DNA of 64,000 nt, from contig OU342630.1 in the NCBI GenBank assembly GCA_910589415.1, positions 25,143,867 to 25,207,866 of the forward strand. Direction: 5' to 3'. Of the stretch, positions 31,677-41,749 are shown piece by piece. The stretch's first letter is position 1, and the number at the start of each line of letters is the position of its first letter. This DNA is from Malachius bipustulatus (Eukaryota > Arthropoda > Insecta > Coleoptera > Melyridae). Under the pieces are notes generated by a model. The model had not been told where the DNA came from. It did no database searches and saw only the letters and a list, made by a program, of their open reading frames with translations. The translations under genes and the position numbers were made by a program.

Positions 31677-34505
31677 ATGTTTTACCAGAGCGTTAGAGGG
31701 CTTAACTCTAAAATCCAGAATTTTTGTAATAATGTGTCAATGTGTGAATTTGACATTATTTGTCTAACTGAGACCTGGCTCTGCGAAGATGTCTACGATA
31801 GAGAACTTATTGATACCGATAATTATGTAGTGTATCGCAAAGATAGGAACTTTCAAGCTCTGGGTGTCTCTAGGGGAGGTGGTGTTTTGTTAGCAATAAA
31901 AAATGTATTTAGATCCACACTGGTGGATGTGTCAAATATATCAAATGAGATACCAAATGTTGATCTATTGTGTATTAGAATTGAAATTAATTTTGTTGAC
32001 AACCTATATATTTTACTTTTATATATTCCACCCGCATTATCTGTTGAACGCTACGAACTTTTATTTAATCTACTTAGCGATACGCTGGAGGCCCATGATG
32101 GTAGGGTTGTAATCCTTGGTGATTTCAACGTGCCTCAGTTCGCCTCTGGTGTGTCCAGTAAAACTAATACCTTAATAAATTCCTTTCAGCAGATGCATGA
32201 ATTGGTGCAACGCAATACAATTTGTAATGATTTCGGTATAGTCTTGGATCTGGTTTTTTCAAATGTTGACTGTAGCGTAACAGAATCAGTAAATCCACTT
32301 GTAAACCAGGATAGATACCATCCAGCTATTGACATCTCTCTGAGTGTGAAAAAGGATTCAAAAGTCAACTTTGAAACCAAAGTTGATATAAGGCAATTTA
32401 ACTTCAGGAGAGCAAATTTTCCACTGCTATATAACCACCTCATAAATGTGGACTGGAGCTCCTTGGAGTCACATAATGATGTTAACACTGCCTGTGCTGC
32501 ATTCTATGAGATATTGAATGGTTTACTTGAATTGACTGTTCCTAGGTTTCGTGTTCCTCGTCGGTCTAGACACCGTTATCCTCCCTGGTTTGATTTGAAC
32601 ATAATCAACCATATTAAACTAAAGTCGTTTTATTTCAGACAGTTTAAGCGGACCAGAAATGAGTTTTCCCATGTTAAATTCCGTGAACTACGTTCACTCT
32701 GTAAGAGGTTGATATCTTGCGCTTACAAGGCGTATATCAGGGATGTTCAGGGTTCTATTTCAAGGGACGCAAGAAAATTCTGGTCATACGTTAACAAAAA
32801 AAAGGGTAATACTAGAATACCCGGACTTGTAAAATACAATAATGCTGAGATGCGTAACCCCCAGGAGATTGTTAATGCTTTCGGTGATTTCTTTCGTGGT
32901 GTTTACATTCATTCTGATGTGTCGCTTGCTGGCACACCATCTTTCCATAGTTATACTAATCAGACTTTCTCCATTGGTTGTGTATCTGAGGATGAGATTC
33001 TAACTGCCCTAAAACAGTGCAAAAATTCTCTCACTTGTGGCGTCGACATGATCCCTAGTTTTCTGTTGAAGGACTGCGCTTGTCTACTAGTGAAGCCGCT
33101 GAAAACTTTATTCAATCTAGCAATAAAATCGTCAATATTTCCAGAGATTTGGAAGCAGTCTAGCATTACGCCTATTCACAAAAAGGGAGATAAATCTTCG
33201 GTGTACAACTATAGACCTATCTCACTATGCTGTAACTTCTCCAAAGTTTTTGAATCAATACTGTATCGACACATCTACTCCTTTGTTACTAATTACTTGT
33301 CGCCGAACCAGCATGGATTTGTCGAAAAGCGCTCTACAATCACGAACCTGGCCTCTTTTAGTCAGTATACAGCCGAAGTGATCGACGGCAAAGGTCAGGT
33401 CGATGTGGTATACACAGACTTTCAGAAGGCCTTTGACCAAATCGATCACTTTATTCTTCTAAATAAATTGCACTCGTTTGGGTTCTCTGACGATCTGGTT
33501 AAACTATTTAGATCATATCTAACTGATCGGCGACAGTTTGTAAAATACAATAACTATATGTCAGATACTTTTGTACCCACCTCTGGTGTCCCTCAAGGGT
33601 CCAAACTTGGACCCCTCTTATTCCTACTTTTTATTAACGACATTGAAAAAGTGATCACCTGCAATAAATTGTTGTATGCCGACGACCTCAAGTTGTTTAC
33701 CTCCATTAAGTCCATCAATGATTGTGTAACCTTGCAAGAAAACATTGACTCCGTGAGTCGATGGTGTGCTAGTAACAGACTATCTCTCAATGTCTCGAAG
33801 TGTAATGTTGTTTCCTTTACAAGAAAGAAGTTATATATCACATATGACTACTCCGTAAATAATATGATACTGAATAGGCTGGAGAGTATAAGGGATCTGG
33901 GCATAATATTTGATAGACGCCTACACTTCGGTGAGCATGTGTGTACCACAATTTCTGGAGCGTACAGGATCTATGGATACATATATCGCAACTGTCGGGA
34001 GTTTAAAGATGCCAATATCCTTATTACTTTGTTTAAGACTCTGATTAGGGCTAGGCTGGAATATGGATGCCTGGTGTGGTATCCCATTTACGGAGTGTAT
34101 ATTAACAACCTTGAACAAATACAGAGAAGGTTTCTGAAATTCGTGTCATTTGTAATGGATGGTGTCTATCCTGATGGGGGTTTGGATCACGTCATGCTTT
34201 TAACCAGGTTTGAAGTGTGTTCCCTGGAGTTGAGACGAATTATCATTATTGTAAGATTTCTATTCAATCTTATGCATAACTTGATAGACTGCCCATCTCT
34301 GTTGGGCAATGTCTCGTTTTTGGTTCCACGAGTCAACTCCAGGAATAACGCAATATTTTACTGTCCACGTTCGAGCTCTAATGTACTTATTAGGTCTCCA
34401 GTGTTTCTTATGTGCAAATATGGCAACAACTTGTCACAGCTTTGTGACCTAAACTCTGATAGTCTTGCCACGGTGGTAGCTACTATGTCGAGACTTCATG
34501 TATAA
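31677..34505 (+). CDS. Element A ORF2 polyprotein: APE endonuclease + reverse transcriptase
   Basis: 942 residues, uninterrupted. The endonuclease (residues ~1-230) has CLTETWL (catalytic Glu), RGGGVLLAI, VILGDFNVP (GDFN) and DRYHPAIDI. The reverse transcriptase (about 490-760) has YNYRPISLCCNFSK, YTDFQKAFDQIDH (first Asp at 579-582), SGVPQGSKLGPLLF and the palm box YADD at 667-670, then LSLNVSKCN and RDLGIIFD. The C-terminal domain has QIQRRFLKFVSF and RSPVFLMCKYGN. There is no RNase H. It nicks the target and copies element RNA in place. Both catalytic centres look intact. It starts 35 bp after ORF1 and may be translated by reinitiation; a GC-poor spacer is the only visible signal. Confidence 0.92.
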   Translation: MFYQSVRGLNSKIQNFCNNVSMCEFDIICLTETWLCEDVYDRELIDTDNYVVYRKDRNFQALGVSRGGGVLLAIKNVFRSTLVDVSNISNEIPNVDLLCIRIEINFVDNLYILLLYIPPALSVERYELLFNLLSDTLEAHDGRVVILGDFNVPQFASGVSSKTNTLINSFQQMHELVQRNTICNDFGIVLDLVFSNVDCSVTESVNPLVNQDRYHPAIDISLSVKKDSKVNFETKVDIRQFNFRRANFPLLYNHLINVDWSSLESHNDVNTACAAFYEILNGLLELTVPRFRVPRRSRHRYPPWFDLNIINHIKLKSFYFRQFKRTRNEFSHVKFRELRSLCKRLISCAYKAYIRDVQGSISRDARKFWSYVNKKKGNTRIPGLVKYNNAEMRNPQEIVNAFGDFFRGVYIHSDVSLAGTPSFHSYTNQTFSIGCVSEDEILTALKQCKNSLTCGVDMIPSFLLKDCACLLVKPLKTLFNLAIKSSIFPEIWKQSSITPIHKKGDKSSVYNYRPISLCCNFSKVFESILYRHIYSFVTNYLSPNQHGFVEKRSTITNLASFSQYTAEVIDGKGQVDVVYTDFQKAFDQIDHFILLNKLHSFGFSDDLVKLFRSYLTDRRQFVKYNNYMSDTFVPTSGVPQGSKLGPLLFLLFINDIEKVITCNKLLYADDLKLFTSIKSINDCVTLQENIDSVSRWCASNRLSLNVSKCNVVSFTRKKLYITYDYSVNNMILNRLESIRDLGIIFDRRLHFGEHVCTTISGAYRIYGYIYRNCREFKDANILITLFKTLIRARLEYGCLVWYPIYGVYINNLEQIQRRFLKFVSFVMDGVYPDGGLDHVMLLTRFEVCSLELRRIIIIVRFLFNLMHNLIDCPSLLGNVSFLVPRVNSRNNAIFYCPRSSSNVLIRSPVFLMCKYGNNLSQLCDLNSDSLATVVATMSRLHV

Positions 34506-34777
34506 CCTTGTACGAGTGGTCCCGAGTTCGTTGTTGCTATGTTTACGACTGTTTTTTTTCTCCTCTTATTGTTTTGATAAACTGGTGTATATATCATTGT
34601 ACTCACGCTTCATATCAACATGTGTGTACAATGTAGTGAATTGCAACGACCTTGTTGTTATTGTCGATTTTTTTTACTGTTGTTTATATTTCAATTTATT
34701 ATTTCCTGTAATTGGGTGTATAAATACCTGTTGGGAATAAAGATTATTATTATTATTATTATTTATTATTATTATAA

Positions 34778-34869
34778 CTGGACAGACAAGAAATACATGT
34801 GCGGCCTTGCCCATATATATAGCAGTGTTGCCAGATTTATTTAGTGGTGCTTTTAGTAGATCGGATAGG
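34778..34869. repeat. Foldback right-arm segment between two retrotransposons
   Basis: This ~92-bp piece (CTGGACAGACAAGAAATACATG... to GGATAGGTAT) is the complement of 29866-29960 in the left arm. It shows that elements A and B inserted in the same pre-existing palindrome. Confidence 0.85.
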
Positions 34870-34900
<31 letters not shown>

Positions 34901-35039
34901 GTTTATTGTCCAACAGAACGATAGCCCCAATTAATGGACAAGCTATATTATAACAAGCATCAATTATTATAAAACATCAACAATAAATAAAGTAAATCGA
35001 ACATAATATACATACAGGATTTAAATAACGCAAAGTAAA

Positions 35040-38000
35040 TTAAAAATACAGATCCACATGTTCCTTCAGTTCCTTAATTGACGTGTGTGAGATATCACAG
35101 ACTGATGATATTCTGTTAAATAAAACTGACATTACATAAATAGGAGATCTCTTCATTAGGTTCGTATTTGCACGGGGACACACGAAAGCAGACATATCTC
35201 TGCTACCAGGTCTGGGCACCCGGAAGTTTATTTGGCTCAGAATCTTTGAGCAGTCTACATGGTTATTTAGGATTTTATAAAGAAAAATCAAACAGGCAAC
35301 AATTCGCCGCTTTTCCAAAGACACAATCTCGAACTCCCCGAGCAAAAGATTATGATCAAAACCCTGGCACGGATACAAATTATGAGTCCTAAAGTAAATA
35401 TATTTTAAAAATCTCCTCTGGACTCCTTCCAATAAATTTTTGTGCACATTGTAAAGAGGCCACCAGATCAAAGAGCAATATTCCAGCTTTGACCTAACAA
35501 ATGCAAAGTAGAGTCTCTTTAGGGTCTCAACATTGCTGAATGAGTCGGAGTTGCGTACTACAAATCCGAGGACACGGTAGGAAGATCTAACTATATTTTC
35601 GACGTGAGACGAGAATGATAAATGAGAATCGAACTCCACGCCCAGATCCCTGACTGAATTGCCTCTAGTGATGACTATTGAGTCGAATCTATAGTCAAAC
35701 ACTATCGGTGTCTTACATCTAGTGTAACTAATCACACTACACTTTCCAACATTCAGCGACAGTCTATTAATACTGCACCAAGCTAAAAGAGTATTAATAT
35801 CATTTTGTAAAATAACACAGTCAGCCTCACTTCCTATCGATCGAAACATCTTAAAATCATCAGCATAAAGCAAACATTCACACTTAATTCGTCTAGGGAG
35901 GTCATTTATGAAAATAATGAACAAAAGTGGGCCTAAAATGGAGCCTTGAGGGACACCTGAACCACCCGTGTACATTTCAGAAGTGTAACCTTTGTGGCAT
36001 ACAAAATACTGACGATTATTTAAATAAGAAGATAAAAATTTCACAACCGATTTGTTCAGATCGAATTGTAAAAGTTTCTCGATAAAGATGGAGTGGTCAA
36101 CTCGATCAAAAGCTTTAGAAAAGTCTGTGTAAATGGTGTCAACTTGACCTCCATTGTCCACTTCATTAACTAAATATTGTGACATACAGGAAAGATTCGA
36201 AACCACAGATCTACCTGGAAAAAATCCATGCTGCTGAGGGCAAAGTCTACTTCTGACAATTGAGAATACATGATTGTAAATAGCTTTCTCGAAAATCTTA
36301 GAGAAGTTACTTAACACTGACACCGGTCTATAATTGCTAATTTTTGTTTTGTCTCCACTTTTGAAAATTGGGGTTACCTTACCTTTCTTCCACATATCTG
36401 GATACGTGGTAATTCTTAAGGATAAGTTGAATAGGGACAACAATGGTGCAACCAAGACAGCCGAGCAGTCTTTGACCAAAAACGCAGGAATCAAGTCTAA
36501 TCCACTAGACATTCCACCTCCAAGTTCACGTATGCATCGCTCAATATCATCCTCAGTGAGCTGAAAACACGTGTCATCATATCCACCCTCATGCCCAAAG
36601 AGATTATTAGAACTCAAAGGAGGAGAAAAGACACCCGAGAAATATTTAGCAAAGCCATTGACAATATCACCAGGTGAATCATAGACACGATTGGTATCAT
36701 CCACCATACAGTCAGGTACTCGGGAAGAGTCCCTACGCTCATTAACAAACGCCCAAAAACGCCTAGGGTCAGAAGAGAAGTCACTTTCCAGTCTGCCATG
36801 ATACGTCCTGTAATCAATCAAAGCACGTCTTTTACACCAAGCACGAAGCCTACCAAATTCCACAGCGCTCACAGGATCCTTAAACTTAATATAATTCTTA
36901 CGGTATCTAGCCTTTAAACTTATCAATGACACAAGGTCACTGGAATACCAAGGGGGATACTTTCTCTGCCGCATGGGAACCCTCGGCACGTGCTTGTTCA
37001 AAATGTCATACAGAACAGTGTAAAATCGTTCACATGCTGAGTTGACGTCCGAACAACTGTCCATAAATGACCAATTGGTATTTGTTAGATCCCTATACAA
37101 ACTGATATAATCAGCTTTCCTGAAATTGTATTTACTAGAGTGTTCATTACATCCCATAGCAACAGTGATGGACCCAGAAAGAGAGAGCTCAACAGATAAG
37201 GATGGATGGTAAGGGTCTTCTTTAAGAAATGGGGCGTTCTCCCTAGTAACACGTAAACATTTTACCTCATCATCAGAACATATAACAAGGTCCAAAAGAC
37301 GTCCACAACTGTTGGTGACACCATTCATCTGCAAAAAGTTATTATATGCAAGAAAGTTACTTAAATTAACTGCTTTAGGATCATTAATTGAGACATCATT
37401 AAAATTTGTCACATTAAAATCACCAACAATCAAGACATTATTCGACCCCGCTACAACATTATCAATTAACTCTAAAAGTTCAACCAAGGAACCAGAAGGA
37501 AACCCTGGAACAACATATATACATATCAGCAAAATCTTTGTAAAACCTAAAAAAACTCTACATGCAACCATGTCAATCACCGGAAATATGCTAGTAACAC
37601 CGGTTACATCTACTTGTTCAGATCTATATCTGTTGCGAATAGCCAAGAGCACTCCTCCTCCAGTCTTATATCCTAGCACACTGCAGTCACGATCACATCT
37701 ATATACAGTATAGTCATCAGGAAAATATTCACTGTTATTATGATCACAGGACAACCACGTTTCAGTAAGCGCTATAACATTATAATCACATATAGATGCA
37801 GAGGCAAAACATTCCTGAGACTTTCTTCTTAAACTCCTGGTATTCTGGTAGTATATGCTCAATGTCGATCCTCCCGATCCACCAGAAGTAGTCACTTTAT
37901 GTCTTCCAGTAGACTGAGAGACAACCCCTCCCTCTTTATCGCTTCCTCGGTGAGAGACGAAAGGGCCTAACCAGAACTCCGGCAGGCCACAATGATGGAA

Positions 38001-38087
38001 CAAGCAGTTCTTCGCTTGAAACATTACATCCACCCACCTTAAAAGATTTTTTGGCGCTTTTCGCCTTGAGATCAAACGCCAGTACAT
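35040..38087 (-). CDS. Element B ORF2 polyprotein: APE endonuclease + reverse transcriptase
   Basis: The frame has 1015 codons; the first ~70 overlap ORF1 and probably are not all translated, because the endonuclease starts near LSIYYQNTRSLRRK. Endonuclease motifs: ALTETWL, TGGGVLLAI, NVLIVGDFNVTNF (GDFN), DPYHPSLSV. RT motifs: SNYRPVSVLSNFSKIFE, IYTDFSKAFDRVDH, SGVPQGSILGPLLF, LLYADDFKMF (YADD at residues 741-744), LSLNVGKCS, RDLGVEFD. C-terminal blocks: GVQRRFLKYIYF and RSPIYVMSVLFN. No stops or frameshifts; catalytic residues present. It has the layout of element A but a clearly different sequence, closest in this window to element C. It may be expressed by ribosomal coupling across the ORF1/ORF2 overlap. 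Confidence 0.92.
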   Translation of the reverse strand: MYWRLISRRKAPKNLLRWVDVMFQAKNCLFHHCGLPEFWLGPFVSHRGSDKEGGVVSQSTGRHKVTTSGGSGGSTLSIYYQNTRSLRRKSQECFASASICDYNVIALTETWLSCDHNNSEYFPDDYTVYRCDRDCSVLGYKTGGGVLLAIRNRYRSEQVDVTGVTSIFPVIDMVACRVFLGFTKILLICIYVVPGFPSGSLVELLELIDNVVAGSNNVLIVGDFNVTNFNDVSINDPKAVNLSNFLAYNNFLQMNGVTNSCGRLLDLVICSDDEVKCLRVTRENAPFLKEDPYHPSLSVELSLSGSITVAMGCNEHSSKYNFRKADYISLYRDLTNTNWSFMDSCSDVNSACERFYTVLYDILNKHVPRVPMRQRKYPPWYSSDLVSLISLKARYRKNYIKFKDPVSAVEFGRLRAWCKRRALIDYRTYHGRLESDFSSDPRRFWAFVNERRDSSRVPDCMVDDTNRVYDSPGDIVNGFAKYFSGVFSPPLSSNNLFGHEGGYDDTCFQLTEDDIERCIRELGGGMSSGLDLIPAFLVKDCSAVLVAPLLSLFNLSLRITTYPDMWKKGKVTPIFKSGDKTKISNYRPVSVLSNFSKIFEKAIYNHVFSIVRSRLCPQQHGFFPGRSVVSNLSCMSQYLVNEVDNGGQVDTIYTDFSKAFDRVDHSIFIEKLLQFDLNKSVVKFLSSYLNNRQYFVCHKGYTSEMYTGGSGVPQGSILGPLLFIIFINDLPRRIKCECLLYADDFKMFRSIGSEADCVILQNDINTLLAWCSINRLSLNVGKCSVISYTRCKTPIVFDYRFDSIVITRGNSVRDLGVEFDSHLSFSSHVENIVRSSYRVLGFVVRNSDSFSNVETLKRLYFAFVRSKLEYCSLIWWPLYNVHKNLLEGVQRRFLKYIYFRTHNLYPCQGFDHNLLLGEFEIVSLEKRRIVACLIFLYKILNNHVDCSKILSQINFRVPRPGSRDMSAFVCPRANTNLMKRSPIYVMSVLFNRISSVCDISHTSIKELKEHVDLYF

Positions 38088-39057
38088 CTTCCGCTGAATT
38101 CAACTTTGACTTTAAGAAGTCAACCACATTATTAGCAGTTGTCCCACGCGATAAACCTCCAACCCATATCCAAGACCTACCCCTCGGAGCTGGGACCAAA
38201 ATATTACTCGGATCTCCAGACCCTCTGGTTGGCTCCTTTCCGATAGCCCCAGCGGGAGACCGTGAGGCCGACAGGGGCAACGTCACCGGAGGGGGAATGG
38301 AACACTGATGCATAGATGATTGTAGCCTGTTAGTATCTGGCTTTCCAATTGGGTTTTCATTATTATTAGATTCATCAATCTTAGAAGAACCCTCACCAGA
38401 AGAGCTCTTTCCAGACCTATTACCTTTTCTCTGCTTTTTTAACACCGGGATAAAATCATCGTTACTAGCATAGGTGTACGGCTCACGAAGATCCAAATCC
38501 ATCCCGCGGTCAACAACAATATCCTTATTAGGTTTATTGAACTGCCAGCCATCAGATGTCAGGAGGCGAACTAGTTCAACATTAGAGTCCTTAAGTGTAT
38601 TCACCTCACGCCTTACTTCCGCCCACCGAAGTAGAATCTCATTCTTCAAAGCTGAACTCTCCTCCGATAATCTATCAATCCTGACGTCCAGTGCATTAGC
38701 TATCATATTTTCGATTTTATTAAGTGAGATAGAATCCTGAGGCTCAGAAAGAATACCTATTACCTCAGGAGATGTTGCCTGGTCTTTATTAGGAGAACCT
38801 GTCATAGGATTCGTAAGCTTGTTCATTGCGACCAGTGAGCATGGATTGCAAAACCACCATAGATTGGCCGATTCTTGAATAGATTTTAGGATTTGATCCT
38901 TTACTTTTACGCATTGGGGATGAAACTGATACTGACAGTATCTGCACTGAATGATCTTGTTGCTAACAATAAAGTTATCTGTACAGATCGAACAAGTTGC
39001 CATTTTTCTTGAGCACTCTGTATAAGCGATTTTATAGAAACATAAACAATATTCCAC
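37936..39057 (-). CDS. Element B ORF1 protein (PHD finger, coiled coil, RRM-like domain)
   Basis: 373 residues. The likely start is the second Met, in MATCSICTDNF (39003), right before the zinc finger: C-x2-C, CRYC, H-x2-C (FHPQC) and a final WWFCNPC, a full PHD-type Cys4-His-Cys3 pattern. A coiled coil follows (SLNKIENMIANALDVRIDRL), then a Ser/Gly/Asn linker and a C-terminal domain (SWIWVGGLSRGTTANNVVDF, later LLVPSLWPAGVLVRPF) also found in element C. The role is RNA binding in the retrotransposition particle. It overlaps the ORF2 frame by ~150 nt. Confidence 0.85.
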   Translation of the reverse strand: MEYCLCFYKIAYTECSRKMATCSICTDNFIVSNKIIQCRYCQYQFHPQCVKVKDQILKSIQESANLWWFCNPCSLVAMNKLTNPMTGSPNKDQATSPEVIGILSEPQDSISLNKIENMIANALDVRIDRLSEESSALKNEILLRWAEVRREVNTLKDSNVELVRLLTSDGWQFNKPNKDIVVDRGMDLDLREPYTYASNDDFIPVLKKQRKGNRSGKSSSGEGSSKIDESNNNENPIGKPDTNRLQSSMHQCSIPPPVTLPLSASRSPAGAIGKEPTRGSGDPSNILVPAPRGRSWIWVGGLSRGTTANNVVDFLKSKLNSAEDVLAFDLKAKSAKKSFKVGGCNVSSEELLVPSLWPAGVLVRPFRLSPRKR

Positions 39058-39468
39058 AGCTTATTAATTTATCGCTTTGCAGATTTATTTTAAATTTTAA
39101 ATTTCTTCCTCTTTATTTCTTTAATTCACTTATCAGGGTACTGATTAAGATAACGGTTAATTTCCAACAAATAAAACTATTAGCATCTAATTACCAAGTC
39201 AGTCAACTGGATCGGAATAAAACAAAAACAACACTATGTAGAGTAAATTCTCAGCTTTCAGCAGAGACCACTTTTATATATTAACTTTACTTTAAACTAG
39301 ACAAAAATCACCATCAAACTGCACTACAATTTTGCATGAATTCACGAATTCACGTATTTTTGAAAATTTTTTAAAAATTTTTTTGAAAAATACCTAATCA
39401 GTTTATTATTAATAATTGAAGTCGAGTAGGCAGTAGGTACGTACCTACCTCAGTACCTACCTATGGCT

Positions 39469-39642
39469 ATGTTGCACTTTAGTGTCATCGGTAAGTCAGG
39501 TCTTTGGTCAGGTGAAAAAAATTTAAAAAAAAAACCTACCCTGACCAAAGACCTGGCTTACCGGTGAGTTTTAGTGCGGAAAAAAAATAATAAATACCAC
39601 TATAATTAATAATTATGTGTATCGCCATAGGTATTCATTATA
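39469..39642. mobile_element. Foldback right arm, resumed (first part)
   Basis: GCACTTTAGTGTCATCGGTA through ACCTACCCTGACCAAAGACC is the complement of ~29690-29860. It contains its own small palindrome (GGTAAGTCAGGTCTTTGGTC and its mirror around an A-run). Confidence 0.8.
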
Positions 39643-40253
39643 CAGGGTGTATTGTAACGTCCGCATAATATTAGCACCACGCGATTCTACATCAAAAACA
39701 GAACAAAAAAGTCCTCAACAGTTTTTTCTTGATGTACACAGTATTTTTTTTTTTAAGATATGGATTTTAAGATATGGACAATTTAACGTTCTTAAATTTT
39801 GCAACACTGGCGCTGGTATAAAAATTAAGATAACTTATTAGACGTGAAGTCACCTCACTGGTATAGTGTGCCGTTGCTATGTAATCGAAAAAAGGTGCAA
39901 CAAGACAAATGTCATGCTGCGACGTGTCAATGTTGCAATTTTTTTTAAGATTTTTTATTTTTTCAACTCAGGAAATCAAATAATTCCTAGTTTTGAAATG
40001 TTAATTAAAACCATTTTTACCAAAAAAAAAATCTAAAATTTTGGATAATTTGGCTATTTTACTTCTTACTTAAGAATTTTTTAATAATATTAAGCAATAT
40101 TTTTGAGTATTAAAAAACTTCAAATTTAAACTACAATGGTCGATAACTTCGTTATTTGAGGTCTAAGAGCTAAACGGTATTAAAACTTTATGTTCTGTTT
40201 TTGATGTAGAATCACGTGGTGCTAATATTATGCGAACGTTACAATACACCCTG
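39643..40253. mobile_element. CAGGGTGTATTGTAACGT element, 611 bp
   Basis: Begins CAGGGTGTATTGTAACGT and ends with its complement; inverted ends ~60 bp (through ATAATATTAGCACCACG and GATTCTACATCAAAAAC). The matching position of the left foldback arm (~29687-29705, read in reverse: ATTCATTATATGTATATT) is uninterrupted, so the empty site is visible in the same window. No transposase. Confidence 0.88.
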
Positions 40254-40589
40254 TATTATGTATATTACTTTTCTATTGATGTTTCATGTTTCTACTGTAC
40301 GTATAGTATAAAATAATAATTGTAAATGCACTAAGGGCTTGATGATGTATTTGATAGAACTTAAAAAAATAATGCATCAAGTATTAATATTATTTATTTA
40401 TTTTTTTCAATTTTATTTAATGTATAAAATCGGAATTTCTATAAAATCTGGCAACGTAGCCATACAAGAGCATGCAAATAACTCAACGGTACTTAGAAAT
40501 TCCTTCGCCCAATTGAGCTCCCGGATTATAAGGACCCCCATCGTGACGAAAGGTCACTCAGGTAATTTCGCCCAATTGAGAAACGCCGG
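40254..40589. mobile_element. Foldback right arm, outer part
   Basis: Complement of 29364-29690, ending GCCCAATTGAGAAACGCCGG. Differences from the left arm are mostly single bases and small indels, so the palindrome is old enough to have diverged but still pairs over its whole length. Confidence 0.82.
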
Positions 40590-41375
40590 TTCATTTCATC
40601 TTAGGTCCGCCCTAAACTTGGGCATCCTAAAAGCACTTAAATTTCGGTGGTATCCTATTCCTATTCGGCGGCGTTATCATTTCTTTAAATAAAAGTGGTT
40701 TCGCTACAAGGCGGTTCGCTAGCCTGATCGCTATATTTGGTCTTACGAGCTGAATCGCTACAAGTAGGTACTTTGAACAAAAATTCGATTTTTCTAGCAT
40801 TAGAATAGATTATTCAATTGGAGTAAAACAAAGTAGTCATGACACACTATAAGTGAGAAATAAAAAATTAAATAAAAACAAATTTTACATTTAAAATGGT
40901 ACTTAGGTATGTGGTATTGTTGGATTTGTACAAATGTATAGAATCCAAAAATATAATAATATATAGGGTGTCCCATTTAAAAATAAAATTTGGTAACATT
41001 TCCGGAAAAACCAGATGTGAGAAAAAAAATTAAATTTTCTGCTAAAAAGTGCGCTCTATTGAGAATATGCGACGTACCAAATTTCAAAAAATTATCTTAA
41101 AAAATAAAGAAAAAAAAGGGGGTGTACCATGCCTGTCACATACTGTATTTTAAAATTGAGTGAAAAATTTAAATAAGAAACCATTCTTATTTAAATTGAG
41201 TATTTTAAATAGATTTTTTCATGAGTTATAAACAAATGGAAATTATTATTGGTTTCTATATTCAAAACAGTACCTACCTAAATGTTGAAAGTGGTCTCAA
41301 ACATCGGAAAACCGTGTGCATGTCACTATCTTATCTTTTCATTTACTATTCTGTAGTACCAACAGAAAAAATATA
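40590..41375. repeat. Intron stretch with one copy of the shared palindromic module
   Basis: 40590-40960 shows nothing recognisable. At ~40966 TATAGGGTGTCCCATTT resembles a worn CAGGGTG end. 41221-41350 carries the module GTTATAAACAAATGG...CGGAAAACCG...CATGTCACTATCTTATC seen at 16164, 22829 and 53892. The other end is not found. Confidence 0.45.
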
Positions 41376-41749
41376 CAGGGTGTTGATTTTCAAAGCGGGC
41401 CATAGGGATTAGCATTGCGAAAGTGGTTTTTAAGGATTCCTGCTCGCCGTTTAAACTGACAAAAATGATTTTGGTAACAAAATGAAGCTAAAATTATTGC
41501 GCATAACGCTTGACATCAGAAATTAATATAATTTCACGTTGTTTTCTAAAATTCTTAAGTAAAAATTCAAGTAATTGTTAATGTTTAATCACAAAATAGC
41601 ATGCCTTGCCTAAACAATAATGACGTTTCTACGTTTTGACAATCCAATAATAAAACTTTATAAGTCATGGGTAATAATAAAGTCTGGTTCTATTTAAAAA
41701 TGGGTTAATGCTATCTATTCCCTATGGCCCGTTTTGAAAATATAGCCTG
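41376..41749. mobile_element. CAGGGTGTTGATTTTCAAAG element, 374 bp
   Basis: The left end CAGGGTGTTGATTTTCAAAG continues to CGGGCCATAGGGA; the right end has the complement TCCCTATGGCCCG followed by TTTTGAAAATATAGCCTG, ~36 bp with small mismatches, TA-flanked. No coding capacity. Confidence 0.75.

Larger units (their letters stand above)
30319..34777 (+). mobile_element. Non-LTR retrotransposon A (CR1/Jockey group), apparently intact
   Basis: A 4.46-kb element with a ~535-bp 5' UTR, open ORF1 (30856-31641), a 35-bp gap, open ORF2 (31677-34505), a 3' UTR and an end AATAAAG followed by ATT repeats. It lies in the right arm of the foldback: GAGATAA before it and ATAACTGGACA after it rejoin the arm, giving a possible short duplication (ATAA). 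Both frames are uninterrupted, so it could still be active. Confidence 0.88.
34870..39468 (-). mobile_element. Non-LTR retrotransposon B (CR1/Jockey group), apparently intact
   Basis: Minus-strand element, ~4.6 kb: 5' UTR (~39058-39468), ORF1 (39057-37936), ORF2 (38087-35040) and 3' UTR ending TCTGTTGGACAATAAAC followed by a (TTA)n tail at 34871-34905. Both frames are open. Elements A and B face tail to tail, only ~92 bp apart, in one foldback arm. The 3' core is shared with element C, which has a different tail. The exact 5' end and target duplication are not clear. Confidence 0.85.
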
